From Sterolibacterium denitrificans (GTDB taxonomy: Bacteria > Pseudomonadota > Gammaproteobacteria > Burkholderiales > Rhodocyclaceae), in assembly GCF_900174485.1 (NCBI RefSeq), contig NZ_LT837803.1:2557305-2621304 (forward strand): a stretch of 64,000 bases of DNA, given 5' to 3'. The notes under the pieces were generated by a model. It had not been told where the DNA came from and did not search any database. It saw only the letters and a list, made by a program, of their open reading frames with translations. Made by a program: the position numbers and the translations under genes. Positions 31,195 through 41,213 of this stretch are shown here, one piece after another (the first letter of the stretch is position 1; each line of letters begins with the position of its first letter).

Positions 31195-33057
31195 TCAGAT
31201 TTCGGCGACTTTTCTGCCGGCGAGTGCACGCTGCACGCTGCGATTCATGCGCCGCGCGGCGAATTCGGCAGTTGCCTGGCCGACCGTCTTCATGGCCTCG
31301 TCGATGGCGCGGCGATCATCGCCGACCAGTACCGACTGCAAGCGGATCACGCTGCTGTCGATGTGCGCGCGTTCGAGCGTGGACAGCAGATCGGCATCCT
31401 CGGCCAGCGCGCTCCGCGTTGCCTCGAGCAGGCGCTGCGCCTCGACCTGGGCTTCACGCAAGACGCGGCGATAGGCGTCGTCCTTGGCATGATTGAAGCT
31501 GTCCTTGAGCATGCTGGTGATCTCATCGTCGCTCAAACCGTACGAAGGCTTCACTTCGATGCGCGCCTCATGGCCGGTGGTCTGCTCGCGCGCGCTGACC
31601 GAAAGCAGGCCGTCCGCATCGACCTGGAAAGTCACGCGGATGCGCGCCGCGCCGGCCGCCATCGGCGGAATGCCGCGCAACTCGAAGCGCGCCAGCGAGC
31701 GGCAGTCGGACACCAGTTCGCGCTCACCCTGCACGACGTGAATGGCCATCGCCGTCTGGCCGTCCTTGAAAGTGGTGAATTCCTGGGCGCGAGCGATCGG
31801 CAGCGTGGCGTTGCGCGGGATGATTTTTTCGCACAGGCCGCCCATCATCTCGATCCCCAGCGACAGCGGGATCACGTCCAGCAACAACCAGTCGTCTCCC
31901 GGCGCGCGATTGCCGGCCAGCAGATTGGCCTGGGTCGCCGCACCCAGCACCACGACCTTGTCCGGATCGAGATTGTTGAGCGGCTCATGGCCAAAGAACT
32001 CGCCCACGGCATACTGAATCTGCGGCATGCGCGTCGAACCGCCGACCATCACCACGCCCTTGATATCCTCGGGCGCCAGCCCGGCATCGCGCAGCGCCTT
32101 GCGCGTTGCCGACAGGGTCTTCTGCACCAGGTTGCGGGTGATGTCGGTGAAAATCTCCGTCGTCAGCAGCAGATCGACATATTCGCCGCTGCCCAGCCGC
32201 ATGTTGATCGGCGCCTCGCCATGCGTGGTGAGGTATTCCTTGGCCTCGCGCGCACAGCCTTGCAGCAGGCGCGAATCCGAGTGCGACAGGGGCGCGAGCC
32301 GCGCGTTCTCGATGATCCAGCAGTACACGCGCTGATCGAAATCGTCACCACCCAGGGCTGAATCGCCGCCGGTGGCCAGCACCTCGAAAATTCCCTTCGA
32401 CAGTTTGAGGATGGAAATATCGAAAGTGCCCCCACCCAGGTCATACACGGCATAGATGCCTTCGGCACCGTTGTCGAGCCCGTAGGCGATGGCGGCCGCC
32501 GTCGGCTCGTTGAGCAGACGCAGGACGTTGAGGCCAGCCAGGCGCGCGGCGTCCTTGGTCGCCTGGCGCTGGGCATCGTCGAAATAGGCCGGCACGGTGA
32601 TGACCGCACCCGCCAGCGGCCCGCCCAGCGCCGTCTCGGCACGCTCGCGCAGTGCCTTGAGGATTTCCGCGGAAATCTCGACCGGCGTCCTGACGCCATC
32701 CACCGTGCGCAACTTCGCCATGCCATCACTTTCGACGAAGTCGTACGGCATGCTTTCCAGATGCGCGATGTCCCTGAGGCCGCGCCCCATGAAGCGTTTC
32801 ACCGAAACGACGGTGTTCTTCGGATCGCTGGCCTTCCTGCTCTGCGCGGCATGGCCGACTTCAACGCAACCATCGCCGGCATAGCGCACCACCGAAGGCA
32901 GCAATGAACGCCCCAGCTCGTCGCTCAGCACCACGGCCAGGCCGCTTCTGACGGTAGCGACCAGTGAATTGGTCGTGCCGAGGTCGATGCCGATGGCGAG
33001 GCGGTGCTCATGCGGGGCGGTCGAGGCGCCGGGTTCTGCAATCTGAAGTAAGGCCAT
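31195..33057 (-). CDS. hscA: Fe-S protein assembly chaperone HscA
   Basis: 620 residues, Hsp70 family. ATPase motifs [26 protein letters not shown] and [12 protein letters not shown], then the substrate-binding domain with [14 protein letters not shown] and a helical lid. The short lid and operon place it as HscA rather than DnaK. With HscB it drives cluster release from IscU. An 86-bp spacer with a palindrome separates it from hscB. Confidence 0.96.
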   Translation of the reverse strand: MALLQIAEPGASTAPHEHRLAIGIDLGTTNSLVATVRSGLAVVLSDELGRSLLPSVVRYAGDGCVEVGHAAQSRKASDPKNTVVSVKRFMGRGLRDIAHLESMPYDFVESDGMAKLRTVDGVRTPVEISAEILKALRERAETALGGPLAGAVITVPAYFDDAQRQATKDAARLAGLNVLRLLNEPTAAAIAYGLDNGAEGIYAVYDLGGGTFDISILKLSKGIFEVLATGGDSALGGDDFDQRVYCWIIENARLAPLSHSDSRLLQGCAREAKEYLTTHGEAPINMRLGSGEYVDLLLTTEIFTDITRNLVQKTLSATRKALRDAGLAPEDIKGVVMVGGSTRMPQIQYAVGEFFGHEPLNNLDPDKVVVLGAATQANLLAGNRAPGDDWLLLDVIPLSLGIEMMGGLCEKIIPRNATLPIARAQEFTTFKDGQTAMAIHVVQGERELVSDCRSLARFELRGIPPMAAGAARIRVTFQVDADGLLSVSAREQTTGHEARIEVKPSYGLSDDEITSMLKDSFNHAKDDAYRRVLREAQVEAQRLLEATRSALAEDADLLSTLERAHIDSSVIRLQSVLVGDDRRAIDEAMKTVGQATAEFAARRMNRSVQRALAGRKVAEI

Positions 33058-33093
33058 GTCGGTCTTCGGCCGCCAGGCGGCTCGCTATGCTGT

Positions 33094-33111
33094 ATTCCCG
33101 CCAGCGGGAAT
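33094..33111. repeat. Short ATTCCCGC palindrome, copy 3
   Basis: ATTCCCGC (33094-33101) and GCGGGAAT (33104-33111) around CA. The arms are the core of the 28-bp palindromes near aroG. It lies in the hscB-hscA spacer inside the isc operon. Confidence 0.75.
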
Positions 33112-33143
33112 GTGGATGATGAAAATCAATTGCCGGGATGCGT

Positions 33144-33662
33144 TCAGGCCTCAATCGCCGCCAGCGCGTCATCTACCTCTGCCAGCAACTTCTCCTGGAA
33201 CATCAACTGGCGCACCAGGCCGGCCGCCTGGGCCAGATCGTCATGGTCGATCAGCTGTTCCAGCGTGCCGTATTGCGTTGCCATTTCCTTGCGGATGCGC
33301 CGATGCAGGCTGTCGAGCGCAGCTTCGTCGTTGCCGGCGCGGGCGTCCGCAACCGCCTCGCGCCATTCCATCTGCGCCAGCAGGAACGCCGGCGGCATGC
33401 TGCGCTCCCGATGCACGTCGATACCGGTCAGGCCCAGCATGTATTCGGCGCGCGCCAGCGGCCGGCGCAATACCTGATAGGCCTCATTCACCCGCGTGGA
33501 CCACTGCATGGCCAGGCGTTTTTCCGCAGCGCCGAGGTGGGCATGGCGGTCCGGATGTACCTGCGCCTGCAATTCGCGGTAGCGCAGATCCAGTTCGCCG
33601 CCGTCGAGCGCGAAGCGGCGCGGCAATCCGAACAGGGTGAAATGATCCTGGCTGAAATCCAT
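33144..33662 (-). CDS. hscB: Fe-S co-chaperone HscB
   Basis: 172 residues. The N-terminal J-domain has HPD (VHPDRHAH, near residue 36) and the C-terminal part is the helical IscU-binding bundle (EWREAVADARAGNDEAALDS). It stimulates the HscA ATPase and delivers IscU. It sits between iscA and hscA, and a nonamer array lies just upstream of its start. Confidence 0.94.
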   Translation of the reverse strand: MDFSQDHFTLFGLPRRFALDGGELDLRYRELQAQVHPDRHAHLGAAEKRLAMQWSTRVNEAYQVLRRPLARAEYMLGLTGIDVHRERSMPPAFLLAQMEWREAVADARAGNDEAALDSLHRRIRKEMATQYGTLEQLIDHDDLAQAAGLVRQLMFQEKLLAEVDDALAAIEA

Positions 33663-33681
33663 GTGTCGGGTATGTGTCGAA

Positions 33682-33708
33682 TTCAGAATTTGCAGAATTT
33701 TCAGAATC
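33682..33708. repeat. Nonamer tandem array, 3 units
   Basis: TTCAGAATT (33682-33690), TGCAGAATT (33691-33699), TTCAGAATC (33700-33708), in the iscA-hscB spacer. Directly beside it ATGTGTCG occurs twice (33661-33668 and 33672-33679), 11 bp apart, so two different repeats adjoin. Confidence 0.8.
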
Positions 33709-33713
33709 CCGGA

Positions 33714-34040
33714 TCAGACGTTGAAGCTCTCGCCGCAGCCGCACTCATCCTTGACATTCGGATTATTGAATTTGAAGCCCTCGTTGATCCCTTCGCGGAC
33801 ATAGTCCAGTTCGGTGCCGTCGATGTAGGGCAGGCTCTTCGGATCGATCATGATCTTCACGCCATGGCTCTCGAACACCGTGTCTTCCGGGTTGATGGCA
33901 TCGACGAATTCCAACTTGTAGGCCATGCCCGAACAACCGGAGGTATGTACGCCGAAGCGTATGCCCACGCCATTTCCGCGTTTGCGGATGAAATTGCTGA
34001 CGTGCTTCGCGGCCTTTTCGGTCAGCGTGATCTGCGCCAT
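33714..34040 (-). CDS. iscA: Iron-sulfur carrier IscA
   Basis: 108 residues, A-type carrier with the three conserved cysteines in [14 protein letters not shown] and DECGCGESF. It passes Fe-S clusters, mainly 4Fe-4S, to apoproteins. The ATG at 34040 is 1 bp past the iscU stop; an in-frame start 20 codons earlier would lie inside iscU and is rejected. Confidence 0.96.
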   Translation of the reverse strand: MAQITLTEKAAKHVSNFIRKRGNGVGIRFGVHTSGCSGMAYKLEFVDAINPEDTVFESHGVKIMIDPKSLPYIDGTELDYVREGINEGFKFNNPNVKDECGCGESFNV

Positions 34041-34041
34041 G

Positions 34042-34425
34042 TCAGTCTCCGTGTTTCTGTTTGTAATCGGCCACCGCCGCCTTGATCGCGTCCTCGGCAA
34101 GGATCGAACAGTGGATCTTCACCGGCGGCAGCGCCAGCTCCTCGGCGATCTGGGTATTCTTGATGTCCAGCGCCTGATCCAGCGTCTTGCCTTTCACCCA
34201 TTCGGTGACCAGCGAGGACGAGGCGATGGCCGAGCCGCAGCCATAAGTCTTGAACTTGGCATCCTCGATGACGCCATCCTTGCCGACCTTGATCTGCAGC
34301 TTCATCACATCGCCGCAGGCGGGAGCGCCGACCATGCCGGTGGCCACGCCTTCTTCCTCCTTGGCGAAGGAACCGACGTTGCGCGGATTTTCGTAGTGGT
34401 CGAGAACCTTTTCACTGTAAGCCAT
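34042..34425 (-). CDS. iscU: Fe-S cluster scaffold IscU
   Basis: 127 residues: [39 protein letters not shown] and the HscA-binding LPPVKIHCS, with the three ligand cysteines and the Asp. The cluster is built here from IscS sulfur. CAGGAG precedes the ATG. It follows iscS after 102 bp, a longer gap than usual, in which I see only a loose inverted repeat. Confidence 0.97.
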   Translation of the reverse strand: MAYSEKVLDHYENPRNVGSFAKEEEGVATGMVGAPACGDVMKLQIKVGKDGVIEDAKFKTYGCGSAIASSSLVTEWVKGKTLDQALDIKNTQIAEELALPPVKIHCSILAEDAIKAAVADYKQKHGD

Positions 34426-34527
34426 TTGTTTTCTCCTGTGAGAACCGGGGTGCGAGGCGTAGGGAGTTGGCGGATGCGTCGCTGCGCTTCATCGCTTCGT
34501 TCCCGACGCCCGATGCATCCCTGAAAT

Positions 34528-35739
34528 TCAGTGTGCAGCCCACTGCACGGTATTCAGATCGACGCCATCCAGGTGCATCTCCCACAGCGGTGAGAGCTCA
34601 CGCAGCTTGGCGATCTTGCCGTGCAGCAGCTTGATGGTGTAATCCACTTCCTCCTCGGTGGTGAAACGGCCGAGGGTGAAGCGGATCGAACTGTGCGCCA
34701 GTTCATCGGAACGCCCCAGGGCGCGCAGGACGTAGGACGGCTCCAGGCTGGCCGAGGTGCAGGCCGAGCCGGACGACACCGCGATATCCTTGATCGCCAT
34801 GATCATCGACTCACCCTCGACATAGTTGAAGCTGATGTTGAGGTTGTGCGGCACGCGCCGTTCGAGATCGCCATTGACATAGGTTTCCTCGATTTCGCGC
34901 AGGCCCTCGAGCAGCTTGTCGCGCAACCTGCCGATGCGTTTGAGCTCGACGGCCATTTCCTCGCGGGCCAGGCGGAAGGCTTCGCCCATGCCGACGATCT
35001 GGTGCGTCGCCAGGGTACCCGAGCGCAGGCCGCGCTCATGCCCGCCCCCGTGCATCTGCGCTTCCAGGCGCACGCGCGGCTTGCGGCGCACGTACAGCGC
35101 GCCGATGCCCTTCGGGCCATAGGCCTTGTGTGCGCTAAAGGACATCAGATCGACCTTGAGCTCGTTCAGATCGATCGGCATCTTGCCCGCGGCCTGGGCG
35201 GCATCGACGTGGAAGATGATCTTTTTCTCGCGGCAGACTTCGCCTATCGCCTCGATCGGCTGGATCACGCCGATTTCATTGTTCACCGCCATCACCGAGG
35301 CGACGATGGTGTCCGGACGCAGCGCCTGGGTGAATTGTTCGATGCTGATCAGGCCATGCTCGTCCGGATCGAGATAGGTCACTTCGAAACCCTGACGCTC
35401 CAGCTCGCGCATGGTGTCGAGCACCGCCTTGTGCTCGGTGGACACGGTGATCAGATGCTTGCCCTTGCCCGAATAGAAATGCGCCGCGCCTTTCAGGGCG
35501 AGGTTGTTCGATTCCGTCGCGCCCGAAGTCCAGATGATGTCCTTGGCATCGGCATTCACCAGCGCCGCCACCTGGGCGCGCGCCTCCTCGACGGCCGCAT
35601 CGGCCTCCCAGCCGAAGGCATGGGAACGGCTGGCCGGGTTGCCGAACTTCTCGACCAGATAGGGAATCATCTTTTCCGCCACGCGCGGATCAACGGGCGT
35701 CGTCGCCGAGTAGTCGAGGTAGATGGGTAACTTGAGCAT
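34528..35739 (-). CDS. iscS: Cysteine desulfurase IscS
   Basis: 403 residues. PLP lysine in [12 protein letters not shown], catalytic cysteine loop [20 protein letters not shown], and the C-terminal IscU-binding tail ending LNTVQWAAH, which is the IscS signature. It draws sulfur from cysteine for IscU and tRNA thiolation. AGGAGA precedes the ATG. It starts 22 bp after a second, different desulfurase gene. Confidence 0.97.
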   Translation of the reverse strand: MLKLPIYLDYSATTPVDPRVAEKMIPYLVEKFGNPASRSHAFGWEADAAVEEARAQVAALVNADAKDIIWTSGATESNNLALKGAAHFYSGKGKHLITVSTEHKAVLDTMRELERQGFEVTYLDPDEHGLISIEQFTQALRPDTIVASVMAVNNEIGVIQPIEAIGEVCREKKIIFHVDAAQAAGKMPIDLNELKVDLMSFSAHKAYGPKGIGALYVRRKPRVRLEAQMHGGGHERGLRSGTLATHQIVGMGEAFRLAREEMAVELKRIGRLRDKLLEGLREIEETYVNGDLERRVPHNLNISFNYVEGESMIMAIKDIAVSSGSACTSASLEPSYVLRALGRSDELAHSSIRFTLGRFTTEEEVDYTIKLLHGKIAKLRELSPLWEMHLDGVDLNTVQWAAH

Positions 35740-35761
35740 GCTGGATTCTCCTGCAGGGAAA

Positions 35762-36928
35762 CTAACCTGTCAGCGCAGTCAGGCGCCGCAGTTGGTAAAG
35801 GGTATCGCCCAGTACGGCGATGAAATCGTCGACCTGCCGCGCCGTATTGCCCAGGCCCAGGCTCACGCGCACGGCGCCGCGTGCCAGCGCCGGATCCACA
35901 CCCATGGATTGCAGCACGTGGGAAGGCGCCGGATTGGCGCTGGAGCAGGCCGCGCCGCTGGCCACGGCAAAACCGGCACGGTCGAGCTTGCCGACCAGGG
36001 TTTCGCCGTCGATGTCCGGCAGCGCGAAATAAACGGTGTTGGGCAAACGCGTCATATCGGCAGCCGCACCAAAAATCGTGGCACCCAGATGGTTCAGCCC
36101 GGCCTCCAGCGCATGGCGCAGTTTTTCCAGCCGCGCCATTTCCGCGATGCGTTCGGCAACCAGGGTGCAGGCATGGCCAAAGCCGACGATCGCCGCCACG
36201 TTTTCGGTGCCCGAGCGCAAGCCGCGTTCCTGCCCGCCGCCGGCGATCAGCGGACGCAACTCGACGCGCTTGTCGACGATCAGCGCGCCGGCGCCCTGCG
36301 GGCCGCCGAGCTTGTGCGCCGACAAGGTCAAGGCATGCACACCGGCCGCATTGAGCGTGCGGAAATCCACCGCCACCTTGCCGAAAGCCTGCACGGCATC
36401 GCTGTGGAACCAGGCAGCGCCTGACACGGTTTGCGCCTGTGCCGCCAACGCGGCGACGTCCTGCATCACGCCGGTTTCGTTGTTGGCCAGCATCACTGAA
36501 ATCAGGCGAGGCTGCCGCTTCAGCGTCGCCGCGTAATCCGCCGCATCGATGCGTCCGGCGGCATCGACGGCAATCTCGTGCAGCCGCCAGCCCTGGCGCT
36601 GCAGTTCGCGTGCCGGCTCGCGGACGCAGGGATGCTCGATGGAGGAAAACGCCAGCAAGCCCTGGTCGCAACAGGCGGCCGCCCCCTTGATGAACAGGTT
36701 GTTGGCCTCGCTGCCGCCACTGGTGAAAATCACTTCGGTGGCATGCGCGCCCACGGCCGCCGCCACCTGCTGCCGCGCCGCATCCACGGCCGCGCGCGCC
36801 AGCCGGCCATAGTCGTGGCGGCTCGAAGCGTTGCCGCAGCCTTCGCACAGGAACGGCAACATCGCCTCCAGCACCCGCGCATCGAGCGGCGTGGTGGCGT
36901 TGTGGTCGAAATAAACGGGCGCGAGCAT
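35762..36928 (-). CDS. Second cysteine desulfurase (NifS/IscS-like)
   Basis: 388 residues. [23 protein letters not shown] lysine in [14 protein letters not shown], and active-site loop [20 protein letters not shown]. It is clearly paralogous to but well diverged from the IscS encoded next to it, and lacks the IscS C-terminal tail. It lies between iscR (23 bp) and iscS (22 bp), so it should be under IscR control. Related extra copies occur behind iscR in some betaproteobacteria; their division of labour is not known to me. The ATG at 36928 fits the family; the in-frame extension runs into iscR. Confidence 0.92.
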   Translation of the reverse strand: MLAPVYFDHNATTPLDARVLEAMLPFLCEGCGNASSRHDYGRLARAAVDAARQQVAAAVGAHATEVIFTSGGSEANNLFIKGAAACCDQGLLAFSSIEHPCVREPARELQRQGWRLHEIAVDAAGRIDAADYAATLKRQPRLISVMLANNETGVMQDVAALAAQAQTVSGAAWFHSDAVQAFGKVAVDFRTLNAAGVHALTLSAHKLGGPQGAGALIVDKRVELRPLIAGGGQERGLRSGTENVAAIVGFGHACTLVAERIAEMARLEKLRHALEAGLNHLGATIFGAAADMTRLPNTVYFALPDIDGETLVGKLDRAGFAVASGAACSSANPAPSHVLQSMGVDPALARGAVRVSLGLGNTARQVDDFIAVLGDTLYQLRRLTALTG

Positions 36929-36951
36929 GATGCGGAAAACCCGGGGCGGCG

Positions 36952-37434
36952 TCAGACCGAAGCCACGGCGATCGTGCGCCGCGCCTTGCCATTGCCTTTG
37001 TGATCGTGATGATGGTGATGCAGCTGCGGCTGCTTCTGCTGCTCGACCAGATCGGCCAGACTCACCGAGCGCAGGTAACTCAGCATGTGCTTGTTGAGCG
37101 TGGTCCACAGAGTGTGCGTCATGCAGGGCTGCTCGTCATGACAATTCGCCTTGCCGCCGCACTGGGTCGCATCCAGCGGCTCATCGACGGCATGGATGAT
37201 GTCGGCCACCGAGACGTCCTCCAGCGGCTTGGCCATGCGGTAGCCGCCGCCCGGCCCGCGCACGCTGCTGACCAGGGCATGGCGGCGCAGCTTGCCGAAC
37301 AACTGCTCCAGATAGGACAGGGAAATCTTCTGGCGCTCGCTGATGCCCGCCAGCGTCACCGGCCCATCACTCTGGCGCAAGGCCAGGTCGATCATCGCGG
37401 TCACGGCGAAACGGCCCTTGGTCGTCAGTTTCAT
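36952..37434 (-). CDS. iscR: Fe-S-responsive regulator IscR
   Basis: 160 residues, Rrf2 family: MKLTTKGRFAVTAMIDLALR, wHTH ISLSYLEQLFGKLRRHALVS and the cluster ligands Cys92, Cys98, Cys104 and His107, at the same positions as in E. coli IscR. The C-terminus carries five consecutive histidines in a His/Asp/Lys tail. Holo-IscR represses the isc operon. The ATG at 37434 was chosen by family fit. Confidence 0.96.
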   Translation of the reverse strand: MKLTTKGRFAVTAMIDLALRQSDGPVTLAGISERQKISLSYLEQLFGKLRRHALVSSVRGPGGGYRMAKPLEDVSVADIIHAVDEPLDATQCGGKANCHDEQPCMTHTLWTTLNKHMLSYLRSVSLADLVEQQKQPQLHHHHHDHKGNGKARRTIAVASV

Positions 37435-37502
37435 GTCTGCCTCGCTGTCTAAGAAGCTGGAGGTGTGCCGGATCCGATATCCGGCAATCACCTCACCGCG
37501 TC

Positions 37503-37535
37503 ACTCTACAATTCCCGAGTAACTTAGTCAACTAT
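37503..37535 (-). promoter_or_regulatory. iscR promoter with IscR type 1 operator
   Basis: On the minus strand, -35 TTGACT (37531-37526), a 17-bp spacer and -10 TAGAGT (37508-37503). The 25-bp stretch 37511-37535 reads like the betaproteobacterial type 1 IscR box, with key bases ATAGTTGACT at one end and ACTCGGGAAT at the other. The operator covers the -35 and spacer, so binding should block polymerase. Its upstream part lies within the last codons of cysE. Confidence 0.75.
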
Positions 37536-38282
37536 CCGGCCCAAATAGTTCGGATCGAACTTGTCGGCCGTCGCCATGCCGTCGCCGGCCGCATCATCGA
37601 GCAGACCGGCGCGCTCCAGGCGTTCCAGCAGCAATTCGAGGCGCCGGTCGGTATCCACCGCATGATCCAGCAGGCCATGGATGGCTTTGGCCAGCGGATC
37701 GTCCTCGCGCGTCACGGCATACGCGGAAAAGCCCATTTTCTCGGCTTTTTCCTCACGCGCCTGATCGCGTTCGCCTTCGATGATGCGCGCCGGGATACCC
37801 ACCGCCGTCGCGCCCGCCGGCACGTCGCGCACCACCACGGCATTCGAGCCGACGCGCGCGCCCTCGCCCACCGTCAGCGGACCGAGCACCTGGGCGCCGG
37901 CGCCGATCACCACGCCGCTGCGCAGCGTCGGATGGCGCTTGCCCTTGTTCCAGGAAGTGCCGCCCAGCGTGACGCCGTGGTACAGCGTGCAGTCGTCGCC
38001 GATTTCGGCGGTCTCGCCAATCACCACGCCCATCCCGTGATCGATGAAAACCCGCCGCCCGATGGTGGCGCCGGGGTGGATTTCTATTCCAGTCAACCAG
38101 CGCACGCAATGCGACAGCCAGCGCGCCAGCCAGCGCAAGCCGGCACGCCACAGCAGATGAATGAAGCGATGGCATTGCAGCGCATGGAAACCCGGATAGC
38201 AGGTCAGCACCTCCCAGATCGAGCGGGCGGCGGGATCGCGATCGAAGACGCAAGCGATGTCTTCGCGCAGACGACTGAACAT
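37524..38282 (-). CDS. cysE: Serine O-acetyltransferase CysE
   Basis: 252 residues. An N-terminal helical part ([20 protein letters not shown]) precedes the left-handed beta-helix ([20 protein letters not shown], then GVTLGGT and GAKVLGP-like repeats). The C-terminal region after residue 190 is longer than in the minimal family and ends LGRIVD. It makes O-acetylserine for cysteine synthesis, feeding the desulfurases encoded downstream on the same strand. Confidence 0.95.
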   Translation of the reverse strand: MFSRLREDIACVFDRDPAARSIWEVLTCYPGFHALQCHRFIHLLWRAGLRWLARWLSHCVRWLTGIEIHPGATIGRRVFIDHGMGVVIGETAEIGDDCTLYHGVTLGGTSWNKGKRHPTLRSGVVIGAGAQVLGPLTVGEGARVGSNAVVVRDVPAGATAVGIPARIIEGERDQAREEKAEKMGFSAYAVTREDDPLAKAIHGLLDHAVDTDRRLELLLERLERAGLLDDAAGDGMATADKFDPNYLGRIVD

Positions 38283-38310
38283 GGCGGGCTCCGTGGCCAG
38301 AAACCGCCGA

Positions 38311-38338
38311 ATTATAAATAACCCTCAGTTTTATTCAA
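38311..38338 (-). promoter_or_regulatory. Candidate cysE promoter
   Basis: On the minus strand, -10 TATAAT (38316-38311), a 16-bp spacer and -35 TTGAAT (38338-38333). The -35 overlaps the trmJ stop codon. The ATG of cysE is about 29 bp past the -10. A TTTTATTC pair, 11 bp apart, lies across the -35. Confidence 0.6.
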
Positions 38339-39081
38339 CTTTTATTCCGGCGCTTGGGCTGCTCGATGGTGGAGAGCAAGCCCCGCAGAATGCTGACTTC
38401 CTCGTGCTCCAGGCGCGCGCGCGCGAACAAGCGCCGCAGGCGCGGCATCAGGCGCTTGGGCTGGGCCGGATCGAGAAACCCGGTGGCAATGGCGACTCTC
38501 TCGAGATGCGCGTGCAGACCTTCGACCTCATCGCTGGTCGCCGGCGCAAACTCGCCGCGCGGCGGCTCGCCGGGCGAGAGGGCTGCCAGGCGCAGCTCGT
38601 AGCACATCAACTGCACGGCGGCACCGAGATTCAGCGAGGAATAATCGGGATTGGCCGGAATCATGATGCCCAGATGGCAATGCGCCAGCTCGTCGTTCGA
38701 CAGGCCCGCCGTCTCGTTGCCGAACAGCAGGGCCACGTCGCGCGTGCCCTGCTGCGTGCCGGCCAGCAGCTCGGCCGCGCCGCCGCGCGCCCAGTGGAAA
38801 GGCGCGGCCAGGTCGCGGCGGCGCGCGGTTATGCCGGCCACCAGCACCGTATCGGCCAGCGCTTCTTCCAGGGTCGAGCAAACGCGGGCCTGCGCCAGCA
38901 CATCGCTTGCCCCCGAGGCGCGCGCCGTGGCCTCCTCGTCGGGAAAGCGCTTGGGCGCCACCAGCGTCAGCCGCGACAGACCCATGGTCTTCATGGCGCG
39001 CGCCGCCGCGCCGATGTTGCCGGGATGACTGGGGTGGGAAAGAATGATGTCGATCCGCGCAAGCGATAAGGTGCCGTTCAT
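38335..39081 (-). CDS. trmJ: tRNA (cytidine/uridine-2'-O-)-methyltransferase TrmJ
   Basis: 248 residues, SpoU class: IILSHPSHPGNIGAAARAMK, LLFGNETAGLSNDEL and SSLNLGAAVQLMCYE are motifs 1-3 of the SPOUT knot. It methylates the ribose of position 32 in tRNAs. In many proteobacteria trmJ lies beside cysE and the isc genes, as here. The ATG at 39081 fits the family; suhB is divergent with an 86-bp spacer. Confidence 0.93.
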   Translation of the reverse strand: MNGTLSLARIDIILSHPSHPGNIGAAARAMKTMGLSRLTLVAPKRFPDEEATARASGASDVLAQARVCSTLEEALADTVLVAGITARRRDLAAPFHWARGGAAELLAGTQQGTRDVALLFGNETAGLSNDELAHCHLGIMIPANPDYSSLNLGAAVQLMCYELRLAALSPGEPPRGEFAPATSDEVEGLHAHLERVAIATGFLDPAQPKRLMPRLRRLFARARLEHEEVSILRGLLSTIEQPKRRNKS

Positions 39082-39167
39082 ATTAAAATCCGCAGTTTTC
39101 TGCCAGATGCGCCGGCGATCCATGCGATTCGCGCCAGCTCGCGCCTCGGATACACGAAAGACGCCTC

Positions 39168-39971
39168 ATGCACCCCATGCTCAACATTGCCGTCAAGGCT
39201 GCCCGCCGCGCCGGCCAGATCATCAACCGCGCCAGCCTCGATATCGGTCAGCTCACGGTCGGCGTCAAGCAGCAGGCCGATTTCGTCACGGAAGTGGACA
39301 AGCTGGCCGAAAACGCCATACTCGAAATCCTCGGTGAAACCTATCCGGAGCACGCGATTTTAGCAGAGGAGTCGGGCAGCTCCGGCCGCGCGGATGCCGA
39401 ATACCAGTGGATCATCGACCCGCTGGATGGCACGACCAATTTCATCCATGGCTTTCCGCAATATGCAGTTTCCATTGCCCTGGCGCACAAGGGCGTGCTG
39501 AGTCACGCCGTGGTCTATGACACCACGCGCAACGATTTGTACACCGCCAGCAAGGGCGCGGGCGCCTTTCTCAACGAGAAGCGCATGCGCGTCTCGAAAC
39601 GCAACCGGCTCGATGAAGCCCTGCTCGGTACCGGCTTCCCCTATCGCAGCTTCGCGCATATCGACACCTACCTGGCGATCTTCCGCGAACTGGCGCAGAA
39701 AACCGCCGGCATGCGCCGCCCCGGCTCGGCCGCACTCGACCTGGCCTATGTCGCCGCCGGCCGCCTCGACGGCTTCTGGGAATTCGGCCTGAGTCCCTGG
39801 GACATGGCTGCCGGCGCCCTGCTGATCAGCGAAGCCGGCGGCCTGGTCGGCGGCCCGACGGGCGAGCCGACCTATCTCGACAGCGGCAACATGATCGCCG
39901 GCAATCCCAAGATCTTCGCGCAACTGCTGCAGACCATCGCGCCCCACCTGACGCCGGCGCTCAAGCGCTGA
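39168..39971 (+). CDS. suhB: Inositol-1-monophosphatase SuhB
   Basis: 267 residues, with the metal site [25 protein letters not shown] and the C-terminal [20 protein letters not shown] motif. The protein dephosphorylates inositol monophosphates and in E. coli also joins rRNA antitermination complexes. [20 protein letters not shown] is the typical start. Divergent from trmJ, as is common. Confidence 0.95.
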   Translation: MHPMLNIAVKAARRAGQIINRASLDIGQLTVGVKQQADFVTEVDKLAENAILEILGETYPEHAILAEESGSSGRADAEYQWIIDPLDGTTNFIHGFPQYAVSIALAHKGVLSHAVVYDTTRNDLYTASKGAGAFLNEKRMRVSKRNRLDEALLGTGFPYRSFAHIDTYLAIFRELAQKTAGMRRPGSAALDLAYVAAGRLDGFWEFGLSPWDMAAGALLISEAGGLVGGPTGEPTYLDSGNMIAGNPKIFAQLLQTIAPHLTPALKR

Positions 39972-39995
39972 CGGGTGCCGAAGCGCCAGCCGGCA

Positions 39996-40015
39996 AGCGA
40001 GAGCGGAGAGCGGAG
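39996..40015. repeat. Heptamer tandem array, 2-3 units
   Basis: AGCGGAG twice (40002-40008, 40009-40015), preceded by a copy missing one base, AGCGAG (39996-40001). It lies in the suhB-aroC spacer. Confidence 0.65.
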
Positions 40016-40081
40016 AACCAAGCTGATAGAATTCCTCACCCTGGTTTCTTCCGACTTCCTCTCCCCACGAGGCTGCTTGCA

Positions 40082-41179
40082 ATGTCCGGCAACACTTTCG
40101 GCACCCTGTTCCGCATCACTTCCTTCGGCGAATCGCATGGCCCGGCGATCGGTTGCGTGGTCGACGGCTGCCCGCCGGGTCTGGAACTGGCCACGGCCGA
40201 CATCCAGGCCGAACTGGATCGGCGCAAGCCCGGCACGTCGCGCCACGTCACGCAACGGCGCGAGCCGGATGAAGTCGAGATTCTGTCCGGCGTTTTCGAG
40301 GGCAGAACCACCGGCACGCCGATCGCGCTGCTGATCCGCAACCAGGACCAGCGCAGCAAGGATTACGGCAACCTTGCCGACACCTTCCGTCCGGGGCATG
40401 CCGATTACAGCTACTGGCAGAAATACGGCATCCGCGACTTTCGCGGCGGCGGCCGTTCCTCGGCGCGCGAAACGGCGGTCCGCGTGGCCGCCGGCGCCAT
40501 TGCCAAGAAGTGGCTGCGCGAGCGCCACGCCGTCGAGATCCGGGGCTGCATGACGAAGCTCGGCAGCATCGAAATCCCCATCAGCGACTGGTCCGTCGTC
40601 GATGAGAATCCCTTTTTTGCCGCCGACCTGGCCAGCGTGCCGCAACTCGAAGCGGCAATGGACGCGCTGCGCCGCGAGGGCGACTCCATCGGCGCGCAAA
40701 TCCACGTCGTCGCCAGCGGCGTGCCGGTCGGCTGGGGCGAGCCGGTATATGGCCGCATCGACGCCGAGATCGCCGCGGCGATGATGAGCATCAACGCCGT
40801 CAAGGGCGTCGAGATCGGCGCCGGCTTCGCCAGCGTGGCGCAAAAAGGCAGCGAGCATGGCGACGAACTGACGCCGCAGGGCTTTCTCTCCAACCATGCC
40901 GGCGGCATCGTCGGCGGCATCACCAGCGGCCAGGACATTCTGGTCAATCTCGCCATCAAGCCGACTTCCAGCATCCGCCTGCCGCGGCGCTCGATCGACC
41001 GCCAGGGGCAGCCGCTGGAAGTCGTGACCCACGGCCGCCATGACCCCTGCGTCGGCATCCGCGCCACGCCGATCGCCGAAGCGATGCTGGCGCTGGTGCT
41101 GATCGACCAGGCGCTGCGCCACCGCGCGCAGTGCGGCGACGTCGTCTGCCCGACGCCGAAGATTCCGGCACATCCCTGA
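40082..41179 (+). CDS. aroC: Chorismate synthase AroC
   Basis: 365 residues. Signatures [30 protein letters not shown]-like [50 protein letters not shown] and [17 protein letters not shown] are complete. It converts EPSP to chorismate with reduced FMN. The downstream gene is an MFS transporter, an arrangement seen in other betaproteobacteria. Confidence 0.97.
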   Translation: MSGNTFGTLFRITSFGESHGPAIGCVVDGCPPGLELATADIQAELDRRKPGTSRHVTQRREPDEVEILSGVFEGRTTGTPIALLIRNQDQRSKDYGNLADTFRPGHADYSYWQKYGIRDFRGGGRSSARETAVRVAAGAIAKKWLRERHAVEIRGCMTKLGSIEIPISDWSVVDENPFFAADLASVPQLEAAMDALRREGDSIGAQIHVVASGVPVGWGEPVYGRIDAEIAAAMMSINAVKGVEIGAGFASVAQKGSEHGDELTPQGFLSNHAGGIVGGITSGQDILVNLAIKPTSSIRLPRRSIDRQGQPLEVVTHGRHDPCVGIRATPIAEAMLALVLIDQALRHRAQCGDVVCPTPKIPAHP

Positions 41180-41213
41180 AGCGGAAACCCTGGAACAGCG
41201 GCGGCCGCACGCC

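Noticed and set aside
34426-34527. Hairpin in the iscS-iscU spacer (GCGTCG with CGACGC)
   Set aside because: Long loop, short stem and no conservation evidence; not enough to call a feature.
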